Shown here in pieces: positions 26,502 through 35,763 of a stretch of DNA of 64,000 nt. Made by a program: the position numbers and the translations under genes. Location: the NCBI RefSeq assembly GCF_002814235.1, contig NZ_PHSU01000004.1:360124-424123 (forward strand), read 5' to 3'. The notes below the pieces were generated by a model that did no database searches, was not told the DNA's origin, and saw nothing but the letters and a program-made list of their open reading frames with translations. Numbering within the stretch: the stretch's first letter is position 1; every line of letters starts with the position of its first letter. Origin of the DNA: Pseudomonas sp. QS1027. GTDB lineage: Bacteria; Pseudomonadota; Gammaproteobacteria; Pseudomonadales; Pseudomonadaceae.

Positions 26502-27746
26502 GGGCCGGCTGAATTCCGGGATTTGTTGAGCCGAACGCCGGTTACCCAGCACCAGAGCCAATATCGCCAGCCCCTGGATTCCGGCTGCCAGCCCCAACAG
26601 CAGGAGTTCGCCATGGGACCCGCCCAGTGACTTCAGTGCACCAAAGAACGCTGGCGCAAAGGCATAGCAGCCCTGGGCGGTGGCGACGATCAGCGTCACC
26701 ACGCGCTGCGTCTGCTGGCGCGGGAATTCGGCTTGGGCAATCAGTGGTGGCAAGGAGGTGGCGTTGCCGATCCCCGCGCCAAAAAGGATGACCCCCAGCC
26801 ATAGCAGATCGGGGAAGTTGCCTAATCCGGTCATGACCAGGCAGCCGAGCAACTGGCAGCCATAACTCAGGCAGGCAACGGTGCGCCGGTTGGCATTGGG
26901 TGGCATCAGCCAACCGACCAGAAACCGGCCGGCGATGGCGCTTGCCGTTGCCAGGCCCATCGCCAATCCGGCCTTTGCTTCTGTGACGTGATCGACCAGC
27001 AGCAGGAACAAGTGGGTAATCAGCCCTATCTGGGCGAACAACCCCAGGGACATGGCGGCCGCCAGTGTCACGAATCGACGATTGCGCCATAGCGAGGTTG
27101 TCGTGCTACCCGGGGAGACAGCCACCTGCTCAGGTGGCTGATCCGCACCATCGGCATATTGCCCGAGGTCTTCAGGCCGGAGCTTGAAGACCTTGATCGA
27201 CAGCACGGCAATCGTCGCTATCGACACCAGGCCAACCCCTAGCGCGGCCTGGGTGAAGCCGATCCGGTCGATCAGGAACACCCACGCGGATGAAAAGATC
27301 ACCCCGCCGATACTGGCGCCGTTATAGGCCATTGCCAGGGCGGCCGGACGCCTGGCGACAAACCATGGAGAGATGAGTGCGTTGACCGCGGCTGCCCCCA
27401 TGGTCACCCAGCCCAATCCACTCAACAGTGCGGCCAGGAACAACTGGTAGGGTTGATCGGCAACCGACCATCCATACACGCCGATGCCGAGCAGGATCGA
27501 TCCGAGCACGGTCGTGCGCGGAAGACCCAGGCGCTTGTACAAGACGGGCAGGTTCACCACCACCAGGGTGCCCGCGAGAAAATGCAGGGTGACGGCGGCC
27601 GAGCACAAGGGCAGCGACCAGCCGGTCCGTTGAATCACCGCGTAGAGAAAGATCGGCGGACCGTAGAAGCCAATCCCCCAGCCGAACACCGCCATCACAA
27701 ACGTCGCCGCCACGACCTTTCGGCCGAAAAAAATCGATTGTTTCAT
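26493..27746 (-). CDS. Major facilitator superfamily transporter
   Basis: A 417-residue MFS carrier with 12 predicted segments. The N-terminus FGWGIGFYGPPIFLYAVIQR and the motif GLPRTTVLGSILLGIGVYGW resemble the oxalate/monocarboxylate-type branch. ATG 27746 is preferred; the frame continues upstream to 28070 through the divergent regulator and is spurious there. It is divergent from an ArsR-like regulator, which probably controls it. Substrate unknown. Confidence 0.9.
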   Translation of the reverse strand: MKQSIFFGRKVVAATFVMAVFGWGIGFYGPPIFLYAVIQRTGWSLPLCSAAVTLHFLAGTLVVVNLPVLYKRLGLPRTTVLGSILLGIGVYGWSVADQPYQLFLAALLSGLGWVTMGAAAVNALISPWFVARRPAALAMAYNGASIGGVIFSSAWVFLIDRIGFTQAALGVGLVSIATIAVLSIKVFKLRPEDLGQYADGADQPPEQVAVSPGSTTTSLWRNRRFVTLAAAMSLGLFAQIGLITHLFLLLVDHVTEAKAGLAMGLATASAIAGRFLVGWLMPPNANRRTVACLSYGCQLLGCLVMTGLGNFPDLLWLGVILFGAGIGNATSLPPLIAQAEFPRQQTQRVVTLIVATAQGCYAFAPAFFGALKSLGGSHGELLLLGLAAGIQGLAILALVLGNRRSAQQIPEFSRPSL

Positions 27747-27818
27747 GAGGAATCCCTTCAAGTGGTCTGGCATCAGTATGATGATGAAAAACCGCGATAC
27801 TTCGGGAAGAGGTGAACT

Positions 27819-28511
27819 ATGGATGTCGAAGCGGCTGATCTTTCTCTGGCTGCGGTGGCCGGCGCGATTGCCGATCCGGCTCGCGCGCGAATGCTCTGCA
27901 GTCTGCTGGACGGCCACGCGCGCACGGCCACGGAATTGGCGGCTGTAGCCGACATCGGCGCGTCCACCGCCAGCGGCCATTTTTTGCGTTTGCGTGAGCA
28001 GGGGCTGGTGGAGATGCTGGTTCAGGGCCGGCATCGCTATTACCGATTGGCCAACCCCCAGGTGGCGCACGCGCTGGAGGCCTTGTTATCGCTTACTGAT
28101 CGTCACGTGACGCCGTTTCAGCCCAGCACGCCTTCAGCCCTGAAGCAGGCCAGGACCTGCTATGACCATATCGCCGGGGAAGTCGCGGTCAAACTGCATG
28201 ATGCCTTGTTACAGGCGAGCTGGATCGAAGAGCAGGGCAAGGACTATGTCCTCACCGAAGCGGGCGCCGCCTCGTTGGTGCGATTGGGCATCGATATCGC
28301 GGCCGTGTCGCGTCAGCGCCGGCGCCTGGCCTATCCCTGCATGGACTGGAGCGAGCGTTCACCGCATATCGGTGGTGCGCTGGGCGCGGCCCTGCTGGAG
28401 CTGCTGCTCAAGCGTGGCTGGGTGAACCGCCATCTCGATTCCAGGGCTCTGAACCTGACGCCGAAGGGCGCGAAGAGCCTGGCAACCGCGTTTGGCCTAC
28501 AGGCTCGTTAA
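27819..28511 (+). CDS. ArsR-family winged-helix regulator with C-terminal extension
   Basis: A 230-residue protein. The N-terminal about 95 residues form an ArsR helix-turn-helix: AIADPARARMLCSLLDGHAR then ADIGASTASGHFLRLREQGL and VQGRHRYYRLANPQVAHALE. The remaining 130 residues are an unassigned domain with a second winged-helix-like end (LNLTPKGAKSLATAFGLQAR). Long ArsR-like proteins of this type are common in Pseudomonas next to MFS exporters. It is divergent from the MFS gene across 72 bp. Confidence 0.88.
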   Translation: MDVEAADLSLAAVAGAIADPARARMLCSLLDGHARTATELAAVADIGASTASGHFLRLREQGLVEMLVQGRHRYYRLANPQVAHALEALLSLTDRHVTPFQPSTPSALKQARTCYDHIAGEVAVKLHDALLQASWIEEQGKDYVLTEAGAASLVRLGIDIAAVSRQRRRLAYPCMDWSERSPHIGGALGAALLELLLKRGWVNRHLDSRALNLTPKGAKSLATAFGLQAR

Positions 28512-28516
28512 AGGCG

Positions 28517-29239
28517 TCACTGCGTCGTTCCTGCGTCTGCCGCGTCGCGCTCACTGACCAGTGCCAGCAGCGTCAGGCGATTCTGTGAAAGCATCACGTT
28601 GCGCACGGTTTCCATGCGTTGCTGGTCGATGGTGTCCCAGCCCAGCGCCCGCAGAACGGGCGCGCGCTTCACGCGAAAGACGATGCTTTGACTGTTGAGG
28701 GCCATCGTCCGGATGATCGTGCTTTCGTCATCGGCGGGCCGTCCGGTCAGGCGCCCGACGATGGTGCGGGTGACGTGGGACAGGCGCTGATTGAGGCCTT
28801 GCTCCATCAGCTTGGCGGCGGATGGCGGGCCCAGTCCGGCTTGTTCGCAGGCCATGAAGCGACGCCAGTCGGCGGATTCCGGTGTCTCGAGAATGAACGA
28901 CAGGAAGACGCCGAGAATATCCAGGTAACGCTCGATCAATGTCCGGTCATCGGCGTGGGGATCTTCCAGCGCCTCTTCGGCGGCCGAGACCTCGTCCGTC
29001 AGCTGCGCCCAGAGCTGCGCGAGGATGTGCTCGACGCACGCCAGGTAAACCCCTTCCTTGTTGTCGAAATAGTACTGCAGCGCTGGCGCATTGACCCCGG
29101 CCGCGGTCGCGATCTGGCGCGTCGAGGCGCTTTCGAAACCATGGGTGGCGAACTGGTCAACGGCGGCTTCGATAATCCGCAGGCGCGTTTCTTCCCCGCG
29201 CTGGTAGCCGCCTTCATTTGCTGGTCGATGTCGTGCCAT
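28517..29239 (-). CDS. TetR-family repressor of the EmrAB-type exporter
   Basis: A 240-residue TetR protein with a CecR-like (DUF1956) C-terminal domain. The helix-turn-helix is FATHGFESASTRQIATAAGV then NAPALQYYFDNKEGVYLACV. ATG 29239 is taken instead of the TTG at 29269. It is divergent from the adaptor gene of an EmrAB-OMF operon. The intergenic region carries a near-perfect dyad at 29271-29288. By analogy with CecR/MtrR-like repressors it should silence the exporter until a toxic ligand binds. Confidence 0.9.
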   Translation of the reverse strand: MARHRPANEGGYQRGEETRLRIIEAAVDQFATHGFESASTRQIATAAGVNAPALQYYFDNKEGVYLACVEHILAQLWAQLTDEVSAAEEALEDPHADDRTLIERYLDILGVFLSFILETPESADWRRFMACEQAGLGPPSAAKLMEQGLNQRLSHVTRTIVGRLTGRPADDESTIIRTMALNSQSIVFRVKRAPVLRALGWDTIDQQRMETVRNVMLSQNRLTLLALVSERDAADAGTTQ

Positions 29240-29270
29240 GGGTGAGCCTGAAAAAGAATGCCAGAACAAA

Positions 29271-29288
29271 TTATATCACTTGACATAA
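29271..29288. promoter_or_regulatory. Candidate TetR operator
   Basis: TTATATCACTTGACATAA is an 18-bp dyad with one mismatch in the TTATATCA/TGACATAA arms. It lies between the divergent TetR and EmrA-like genes, and its TTGACA overlaps a possible -35 element of the exporter operon. Confidence 0.55.
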
Positions 29289-29337
29289 ATTCGCCATCGC
29301 CGCATTTTTTACCAACTGGAATACTTTGGAGTACGGC

Positions 29338-30444
29338 ATGTCCGTCGATCAGCCTATCGGTCAGCACGGTCGCCTTGAGCCCGTGGTTGAAAGCAACCTT
29401 TCCGAGCGACGCAACAAGCCGCCACGAGCCTTGATCGGGGTCGCCGTGGTCGCGCTCCTGGCGCTGATCGGCTGGGGCGCGCATTGGTGGTTCAGTGGGC
29501 GGTTCATTGAAAGCACCGATGACGCTTACCTGCAGGCCGACAGCATGACCGTGGCGCCCAAGGTCGGCGGGTACGTTGCCGAAGTGCTGGTCAGCGATAA
29601 CGAAAGCGTGAGCGTTGGCCAGCCGCTGGTGCGCCTCGATCGGCGCAAGTATCAGGCGGCGCTGGACGAGGCCCAGGCCACCGTGGCTTCGCGCCAGGCC
29701 GATGTAGCGAGGGCTGAAGCCGAACTGGTGGAGCAGGGCGCCAGCATTGCTCAGGGCCGGGCCCAACTGGACGGCGCCAACGCCGACCTGCGCCATGCCA
29801 AGTCCCAGGTCACGCGTTATGGGCCACTGGCCCGCTCCGGGGCGGAGACCGAAGAACATCTGGCTGATCTGAACAATCAACTGGCCCAGGCCAGCACCGG
29901 CCTGGCCGCGCATCAAGCCGCGTTGCGCGCGGCTGAAACCCGTATCGGCACGCTCAAGGCGCAGTTGCAGCAAACCCAGGCGCAACTGGCGGTGGCCCAG
30001 GCCAGTGCCCGGCAATCGCAGCTGGACCTGGACGACACCACCGTGATCAGCACCCTGGACGGCCGGGTGGCCGATCGCAGCGTGCGGGTCGGCCAGTTCA
30101 CCCAACCGGGGACGCGGCTGTTGACCGTGGTGCCGGTGCAGGCGCTCTACCTGACGGCCAACTTCAAGGAAACCCAGATTCACCATATGCAACCTGGCCA
30201 GGCGGTCACGGTGCACGTTGACGCGCTGGGCAGTGAAGATCTGAGCGGGCATATCGACAGCCTCTCGCCCGGCACCGGTTCGCAGTTCGCGCTGTTGCCG
30301 GCGCAGAACGCCACCGGCAACTTCACCAAGATCGTCCAACGGGTTCCCGTACGTATCCAACTGGATGTGCCGGAGTCGGCGCGCGCCGTGCTGATGCCGG
30401 GGCTGTCGGTGACCGTTGACGTGGACACCCGCCACCATGGCTAA
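29338..30444 (+). CDS. MFS-type efflux periplasmic adaptor, EmrA/HlyD-like
   Basis: A 368-residue adaptor with a single N-terminal TM (about 33-52) and a long alpha-helical hairpin rich in Ala/Gln (about 100-225). Lipoyl half motifs are STDDAYLQADSMTVAPKVGG and TVISTLDGRVADRSVRVGQF. It connects the EmrB-like carrier to the outer-membrane factor. ATG 29338 follows GGAG with a 6-bp gap. The 3' end overlaps the EmrB gene by 8 bp (ATGGCTAA), showing tight translational coupling. Confidence 0.92.
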   Translation: MSVDQPIGQHGRLEPVVESNLSERRNKPPRALIGVAVVALLALIGWGAHWWFSGRFIESTDDAYLQADSMTVAPKVGGYVAEVLVSDNESVSVGQPLVRLDRRKYQAALDEAQATVASRQADVARAEAELVEQGASIAQGRAQLDGANADLRHAKSQVTRYGPLARSGAETEEHLADLNNQLAQASTGLAAHQAALRAAETRIGTLKAQLQQTQAQLAVAQASARQSQLDLDDTTVISTLDGRVADRSVRVGQFTQPGTRLLTVVPVQALYLTANFKETQIHHMQPGQAVTVHVDALGSEDLSGHIDSLSPGTGSQFALLPAQNATGNFTKIVQRVPVRIQLDVPESARAVLMPGLSVTVDVDTRHHG

Positions 30445-32023
30445 CGCCACGACGGTTGCGGCCACGCAGGGCGCGCCGCAGGAGGCGAATGCCTCGGTGA
30501 CCGACTGGATCGCGGTCGCGGCCGGCTCCCTCGGCGCCTTGCTGGCCACGCTGGACATCTCCATCACCAACTCGGCCTTGCCGCAGATCCAGGGGCAGAT
30601 CGGCGCCTCGGGCACGGAAGGCACCTGGATCGCCACCGGCTACCTGATGTCGGAGATCGTCATGATCCCGCTGGCGGCCTGGCTGACCCGGGTCTTCGGC
30701 TTGCGTCGGTTCCTGATGGGCACGGCAATGGCCTTCACGCTGTTTTCGTTTTTCTGCGGCATGTCCAGCAGCCTCACGGGCATGATCCTGGCGCGTGTCG
30801 GCCAAGGCTTTGCCGGTGGCGCGATGATCCCGACGGCGCAGACCATCATCGGCACACGCCTGCCCCGGCACCAGATGGCAATCGGCATGTCGATGTTTGG
30901 CCTGACCGTCTTGCTCGGGCCCTTGATGGGGCCGGTGCTGGGCGGTTGGTTGACCGAGAACGCCAGTTGGCGCTGGTGCTTTTTTCTCAACCTGCCCATC
31001 AGCCTGGCGCTGATCGCCTTGCTCTGGACCGGCATTCGCCCGGAAAAGGCCGACCTTCAACAGTTCATCAAGGCGGACTGGATCGGCATCCTTGGGTTGG
31101 CCCTGGGCTTGAGTTCGCTGACGGTGATCCTGGAAGAGGGGCAGCGTGAACACTGGTTCGAGTCCTCGATGATTGTCGGTCTGAGTCTGCTGATGACCCT
31201 GGGTTTTATCCTGATCGCCGTCGGTCAGTTCACGGCCCGCCAACCCATCATCAAGCTCAGCCTGATGCGCAACCCGCGCTACGCCAGCGTGATCCTGATC
31301 GTGTCGACGGTGGGGGCGGCCATCTATGGGATTTCCTACCTGCTGCCGCAGTTTCTCAACAGTATTGCCGGCTACAACGCCCAGCAATCCGGGGCGATCA
31401 TGCTGCTCTCCGGTGTCCCGGCGTTCATGATGATGCCGATCCTGCCGCGGCTGATGCAGCGTTATGACAGCCGCTGGCTGGTGGGCACCGGGCTGGTGCT
31501 GTTCGTGATCAGTTGCATGATGAGCCTGAACCTGACGGTCGACAGTGTCGGCCATGATTTCGACGCCTCGCAACTGGTGCGCGGGTTCGCCCAGATCCTG
31601 GCGATGATGCCGCTCAACCAGATCACCATGGCGGCTGTGCTGCCCCACGAAAAAGGCGAGGCGGCGGGGCTCTACAACATGTCGCGCAATATCGGCGGCT
31701 CCATCGGGCTGGCCCTGACCGGGGTGCTGATCGATCGGCGCAGCAGCTATCACGACGCGATGATTCGCGAATCGCTGACGGCCAACAGCACCTTGGGGCA
31801 GGACCATATGGCGGCACAGACGGCGTCCTTCATGAGCCAGGGCGGTGACCAGGCCCTGGCGCAATTGCAGACGGTCGGCCAGTTGAGTCGCGACATTGCC
31901 CTGCAGGCGTCGGTCATGACTTTCACCGATTGTTTCTACCTGCTGGGCATTGCCTTGGCCCTGTGTATTCCCCTGGCCCTTCTACTCAAGAAACCGACCC
32001 TTGCGGTGAGCCCTGCACGATGA
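30437..32023 (+). CDS. MFS multidrug exporter, EmrB/QacA (DHA2, 14-TM) type
   Basis: A 528-residue carrier with about 14 segments. The family motifs are LGALLATLDISITNSALPQI (motif D1), WIATGYLMSEIVMIPLAAWL and VLLGPLMGPVLGGWLTENAS (motif C of exporters). It works with the upstream EmrA-like adaptor and the downstream outer-membrane protein as a tripartite pump. The start codon lies inside the adaptor's 3' end and the stop overlaps the next gene by ATGA. Confidence 0.93.
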   Translation: MANATTVAATQGAPQEANASVTDWIAVAAGSLGALLATLDISITNSALPQIQGQIGASGTEGTWIATGYLMSEIVMIPLAAWLTRVFGLRRFLMGTAMAFTLFSFFCGMSSSLTGMILARVGQGFAGGAMIPTAQTIIGTRLPRHQMAIGMSMFGLTVLLGPLMGPVLGGWLTENASWRWCFFLNLPISLALIALLWTGIRPEKADLQQFIKADWIGILGLALGLSSLTVILEEGQREHWFESSMIVGLSLLMTLGFILIAVGQFTARQPIIKLSLMRNPRYASVILIVSTVGAAIYGISYLLPQFLNSIAGYNAQQSGAIMLLSGVPAFMMMPILPRLMQRYDSRWLVGTGLVLFVISCMMSLNLTVDSVGHDFDASQLVRGFAQILAMMPLNQITMAAVLPHEKGEAAGLYNMSRNIGGSIGLALTGVLIDRRSSYHDAMIRESLTANSTLGQDHMAAQTASFMSQGGDQALAQLQTVGQLSRDIALQASVMTFTDCFYLLGIALALCIPLALLLKKPTLAVSPAR

Positions 32024-33444
32024 TCGATAGAACCCTGATTTCGGCCCTGATCGTGGGCCTGCTCGCCGGTTGCACTGTCGGCCCCGATTACCACGGCGCG
32101 CCTGCGGTGGCCGAAAAAACCGTGTCCGCTGGACGTTTCGCCCATGCGGACCCCGTTGCCCTCAGCACCCCGGCGGTTGCCCATTGGTGGCGTGAACTGG
32201 GCGATGCTCAGCTCGACAGCCTGGTGGAAACCGCCCTCAATGACAGCTCGGATATTCGTGTGGCCCAGGCGCGCTTGCGTCAGGCCCGGGCCGGGTTGCA
32301 CGGCCAGCAGGCCGCCGAGCTGCCCAAGATGAGTGCCAATGCCACGGCGATTCGCATGCGCTCTCCCGATCTTTCCAGCCTGACAGGGCAGCAGAGCAGT
32401 GGTGGTCGTGGGCCGTTGTCGCTGTATCTGACGGACTTCGATGCCAGCTGGGAAGTGGATATGTTTGGCGGTACACGCCGAGCCATCGAGGCGGCTTCTG
32501 CCAGTGCCGATGCTTCGGCCGAGAGCCTGGCCGATGCCCAGGTGCAACTGGCTGCTGAAGTGGTGCAAGCCTATGTCGGCTTGCGTGACCAGCAAACCCG
32601 CCTGGCCCTGGTCGATGCTTCGGCGGGTCTGGAAGCCCAGGTGGTCGACCTGACCCAGCAACGCCGCAGCCGTGGCGTGGCTTCACAATTGCAGTTGGAG
32701 CAAGTCACCACCCAATGGCAGACCACCCGTGCCCAGCGCCTGCCGTTGCAGGCGCAGATCATCGAGTCGCTGGACCAACTGGCAGTGCTCTGTGACCTGG
32801 AACCGGGCGAACTGGACAGCCGGCTCGGCCAACCCGGGGCGCTGCCGAGTGTTCCCGCGAGTGTACCGGTCGCTGATCCGGCGGCGGTGATCAAATCTCG
32901 CCCGGACATTCGCGCCGCTGAGCGTCAACTGGCCTCCAGCACCGCACAGGTCGGCGAGAAAAAGGCCGACTGGTTTCCCAAGTTATCGCTGACCGGTGAT
33001 CTCAGCTTCAGTGCCGCGGCGCCTTCGCACCTGGTGCGCAAGGACAACGCCACCTGGCTGCTGGTCCCGCGTCTGACTTGGAATGCCCTGGACTTCGGTC
33101 GCGTGGCGGCCGATGTCGACAGCGCCGAAGGCGGCGTCGACGAAGCCCGGGCCCATTACCGCAGCGTGGTCCTCGGTGCGCTGCGCGACGCGGACACCGC
33201 CCTGGCACGCTACGGTCACCAGCGTGAAAATGTAGTCCTGCTGCGTGATATCGAAGCTTCGTCGGCCCGTGCGGCGAGCCTGACCCGCGAACGCTATGAC
33301 GCGGGTACCGCCAGCACCCTGGACTGGCTGAATGCCGAACGCACGCGCTTTGACGCCGAGCAGAATCGGGTGAGCGGTGACAGTGAATTGCTGAAGGATT
33401 TTGCTTCGTTGCACAAGGCGTTGGGGTTGGGGTGGCAGGGCTGA
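32020..33444 (+). CDS. Outer-membrane efflux lipoprotein (NodT/OMF family)
   Basis: A 474-residue TolC-like channel. The short signal peptide ends in a lipobox LLAGC (Cys about 18) followed by TVGPDYHGAPAVA, the usual NodT start. HWWRELGDAQLDSLVETALN and RPDIRAAERQLASSTAQVGE mark the two repeats. ATG 32020 overlaps the EmrB stop (ATGA). It is the last gene of the exporter operon; a hairpin (AGCGGCA/TGCCGCT, 33449-33474) follows. Confidence 0.92.
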   Translation: MIDRTLISALIVGLLAGCTVGPDYHGAPAVAEKTVSAGRFAHADPVALSTPAVAHWWRELGDAQLDSLVETALNDSSDIRVAQARLRQARAGLHGQQAAELPKMSANATAIRMRSPDLSSLTGQQSSGGRGPLSLYLTDFDASWEVDMFGGTRRAIEAASASADASAESLADAQVQLAAEVVQAYVGLRDQQTRLALVDASAGLEAQVVDLTQQRRSRGVASQLQLEQVTTQWQTTRAQRLPLQAQIIESLDQLAVLCDLEPGELDSRLGQPGALPSVPASVPVADPAAVIKSRPDIRAAERQLASSTAQVGEKKADWFPKLSLTGDLSFSAAAPSHLVRKDNATWLLVPRLTWNALDFGRVAADVDSAEGGVDEARAHYRSVVLGALRDADTALARYGHQRENVVLLRDIEASSARAASLTRERYDAGTASTLDWLNAERTRFDAEQNRVSGDSELLKDFASLHKALGLGWQG

Positions 33445-33448
33445 GTCA

Positions 33449-33502
33449 AGCGGCAGCGCTGGCTGCGTGCCGCTGATGGAGCCCATGCACTGCGGCATGG
33501 GG
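33449..33502. terminator. Hairpin pair between convergent OMF and diguanylate cyclase genes
   Basis: AGCGGCA (33449-33455) with TGCCGCT (33468-33474), then CCCATGC with GCATGGG a few bases on. Neither has a T tract, so they may act only as mRNA 3'-end structures. Confidence 0.35.
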
Positions 33503-35071
33503 TCAGGCCAGGGCGCTGGACAGATTGTTGGAAATAACCGTCCGGTTCCGGCCATTGGATTTTGCGACGTACAGTGCTTTGTCAGCGATATCGATCAACT
33601 GCTCGGGGGTGTCGGCCTTTGACCCGGACAAGGCACTGATGCCAATGCTGATGGTGACGACGTTGGCCGCTGATTCGCAGTGTTGAATGGCACTGCGCTC
33701 CACATCTGTTCGGATTTTCTCGGCGATGATAAAAGCACCGACATAATCGGTACCCGGGAGGACAATGGCAAATTCCTCTCCGCCATACCTGGCTGCAAGA
33801 TCATTTTCCCGAGTGATATTTTTCTTGATCAGGGTGCTCACGGATTTCAGGCATTCATCGCCTTGTACATGGCCGTAATGGTCGTTGTACTTCTTGAACA
33901 GGTCGATATCGATCAGGATGAGAGCGAGGTCATCGGGTTTGCGCTTGGCTTTGTTTATTTCCGCGCTGATAAATAGGTCGAATTTGCGGCGATTCGAGAG
34001 CCCGGTCAAGCCATCTTCGAGTGCCAATTGGCCGAGCGCCTTGTTCGCCTCGATGTAGGCACTTTCGGAATATTGCAGTTCTTTTTGTGCTTGAATCTGC
34101 TGGTTCATGATTTTTATCAGGCGATAGCCCAGCAGGCTGAGGATGAGCAGCAATATGGACGATATGATAAAACTTGCAAAGGACTCTCGACGCCAGTCCG
34201 TCAATATTTCATCTTTATCAAAAGCCGCGATGACCACAAGGGGATAGCCATCAACGCGGCGAAAACTGATGATTCGTACGACATTGTCAATAAATGACTT
34301 TATCGTTGCGGTGCCCGAGGCGGCACCGGGCTTCAATAAGGCGAATACCTCCCCGGTTGAAATGTCGGTACCCACTTCAGTGTCGTGAAAGGGGGAGCGT
34401 ACGATGATGTGCCCTGTCGAGGAGGCCAGGTTGATGATGCCATTCTTGCCGATGTCGATATTGTCATAGAGGCTGAGGAAGTATTTAAGATAGAGGGTGA
34501 CTATTGTCACACCCGCAAAACTGCCATCCGTGTGACTGATCCGGCGCGACAGGGTGATGATCCATTCGTTTGTTGAGCGGCTGCGTATGGGAGGACCCAG
34601 GAATGCCGCGGAACTGGTATGGTCGCGATGGTAGATGAAGTAGTCGCGGTCCGAGTTGTTTGTGTCGGGCCGGTTTCTGTTGTCTGAATTTAATAACCAG
34701 CGTCCTTGCTCGTCGTAAATCGAAAAGCCATGGATTTGTGGCAGTCGTTCTTGCTGGGCCTTTAATATCTCCCCGAGTATTTTCAATTCCGCCGGTCCAG
34801 TGCCTTCAATATTGGTCTGCTCTTGGATCCCGAGTATGACGATGTCAGCTTGGGTGAGTGTGGCCGCTATGCTGGACGACAAGGCCTTCGAGAGGTTTGA
34901 CATCTCGATCTCTTTTTCATGCAGGTGATACGCCAGGGAGTTGGAGACCCCCCAGATGCTGATGCCGATCAATGAAATGCAGACTGCCGCGACAAAGAGA
35001 ATCACATGACTGATCTTGAGCTTGGTATCCGCCCATTTGGCGTTGAAAGCTGAAGTCGTTTTTGTGAGCAT
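33503..35071 (-). CDS. Diguanylate cyclase with periplasmic dCache-type sensor
   Basis: A 522-residue c-di-GMP synthase. TM1 is about 20-42, a periplasmic dCache-like domain about 45-295 (RWLLNSDNRNRPDTNNSDRD, SRRISHTDGSFAGVTIVTLY), TM2 about 300-320, then GGDEF. The catalytic motif is GGEEF near residue 430 and the inhibitory I-site RxxD (REND) lies five residues before it, so it is probably active and feedback-inhibited. ATG 35071 has a weak GGAT site; 35086 is an alternative. There is no EAL domain. GC content falls in and upstream of the gene. Confidence 0.9.
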   Translation of the reverse strand: MLTKTTSAFNAKWADTKLKISHVILFVAAVCISLIGISIWGVSNSLAYHLHEKEIEMSNLSKALSSSIAATLTQADIVILGIQEQTNIEGTGPAELKILGEILKAQQERLPQIHGFSIYDEQGRWLLNSDNRNRPDTNNSDRDYFIYHRDHTSSAAFLGPPIRSRSTNEWIITLSRRISHTDGSFAGVTIVTLYLKYFLSLYDNIDIGKNGIINLASSTGHIIVRSPFHDTEVGTDISTGEVFALLKPGAASGTATIKSFIDNVVRIISFRRVDGYPLVVIAAFDKDEILTDWRRESFASFIISSILLLILSLLGYRLIKIMNQQIQAQKELQYSESAYIEANKALGQLALEDGLTGLSNRRKFDLFISAEINKAKRKPDDLALILIDIDLFKKYNDHYGHVQGDECLKSVSTLIKKNITRENDLAARYGGEEFAIVLPGTDYVGAFIIAEKIRTDVERSAIQHCESAANVVTISIGISALSGSKADTPEQLIDIADKALYVAKSNGRNRTVISNNLSSALA

Positions 35072-35298
35072 GAACAACACATCCATGTGGTTGAAATGGC
35101 TTTGTGTAGCTTATGTTCTTTTTATTAAAGTTAAATAATTTTTTTGGGTGTTTTTATTGTGGTTTGCTATCTTTTTGAGTGTGATTGAAGGGCATTTTGT
35201 CTGCTCATCGTAAAGCTGCTGGAAAGCCGGAAGGTCCCGGGCAATCGTGATCGTCATTGCGGTGGAATTGCTCGTTGAACGGCGCCTTGCTTGAGTCC

Positions 35299-35754
35299 TT
35301 ATGCCTGATGCCACTGCGCATACTGCTGCGCCAATGCTGCAAAGTCCTGCGGTTCGGGGAATTCCTCGAAGTCATGCACGGCCCCGGTACTGGCCCACGG
35401 CAGCTTTTCGCAGGTCCAGGTTTCAATGAACGGGGCGAATTGCCTTGGATTGTCCAGCAAGCTGGAACGCATGCCGACAACCGATTCGTTGCCCGCCGGG
35501 CGGGTAAACAGCCAGCTCAGGCAATGGGGGCAGAAGTAGTGTCGCGTTGCCCCATGCAAGCCACCGATCACCGGCTCTCCCTGAGTCACCACGAACTGCT
35601 CGTCCAGCACCAACGCACTGAGGGAAAACGCGCTGGCCGACATTTTCTGGCAGCCGGTGCAATGGCAGGCCGTGGTGATGATCGGCTGGGCGCGCAGTTC
35701 GAAAGCGACCTGACCACAGCGGCAACTGCCGCTGGCAAATACTGGTTGACTCAT
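35299..35754 (-). CDS. GFA/CENP-V family zinc protein (copy A)
   Basis: A 151-residue protein of the glutathione-dependent formaldehyde-activating (Gfa) fold. Zinc ligands are visible as CRC (11-13), CHCTGC (30-35) and CPHC (75-78). True formaldehyde activity is not established for most members. It sits 9 bp downstream of a second, divergent paralogue on the same strand, forming a two-gene operon. The AT-rich 200 bp that follow hold only a doubtful 48-codon frame. Confidence 0.88.
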   Translation of the reverse strand: MSQPVFASGSCRCGQVAFELRAQPIITTACHCTGCQKMSASAFSLSALVLDEQFVVTQGEPVIGGLHGATRHYFCPHCLSWLFTRPAGNESVVGMRSSLLDNPRQFAPFIETWTCEKLPWASTGAVHDFEEFPEPQDFAALAQQYAQWHQA

Positions 35755-35763
35755 AACGACCTC

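Noticed and set aside
28999..30636. Minus-strand frame of 545 codons across the EmrA-like gene
   Set aside because: Overlaps a conserved adaptor gene and the start of the TetR gene in other frames; no similarity to any family.
35111..35257. 48-codon minus-strand frame MTITIARDLPAFQQLYDEQ... after the GFA genes
   Set aside because: No ribosome site, AT-rich 3' end rich in Asn and Lys, no recognised family; could be a decayed gene but support is too weak.
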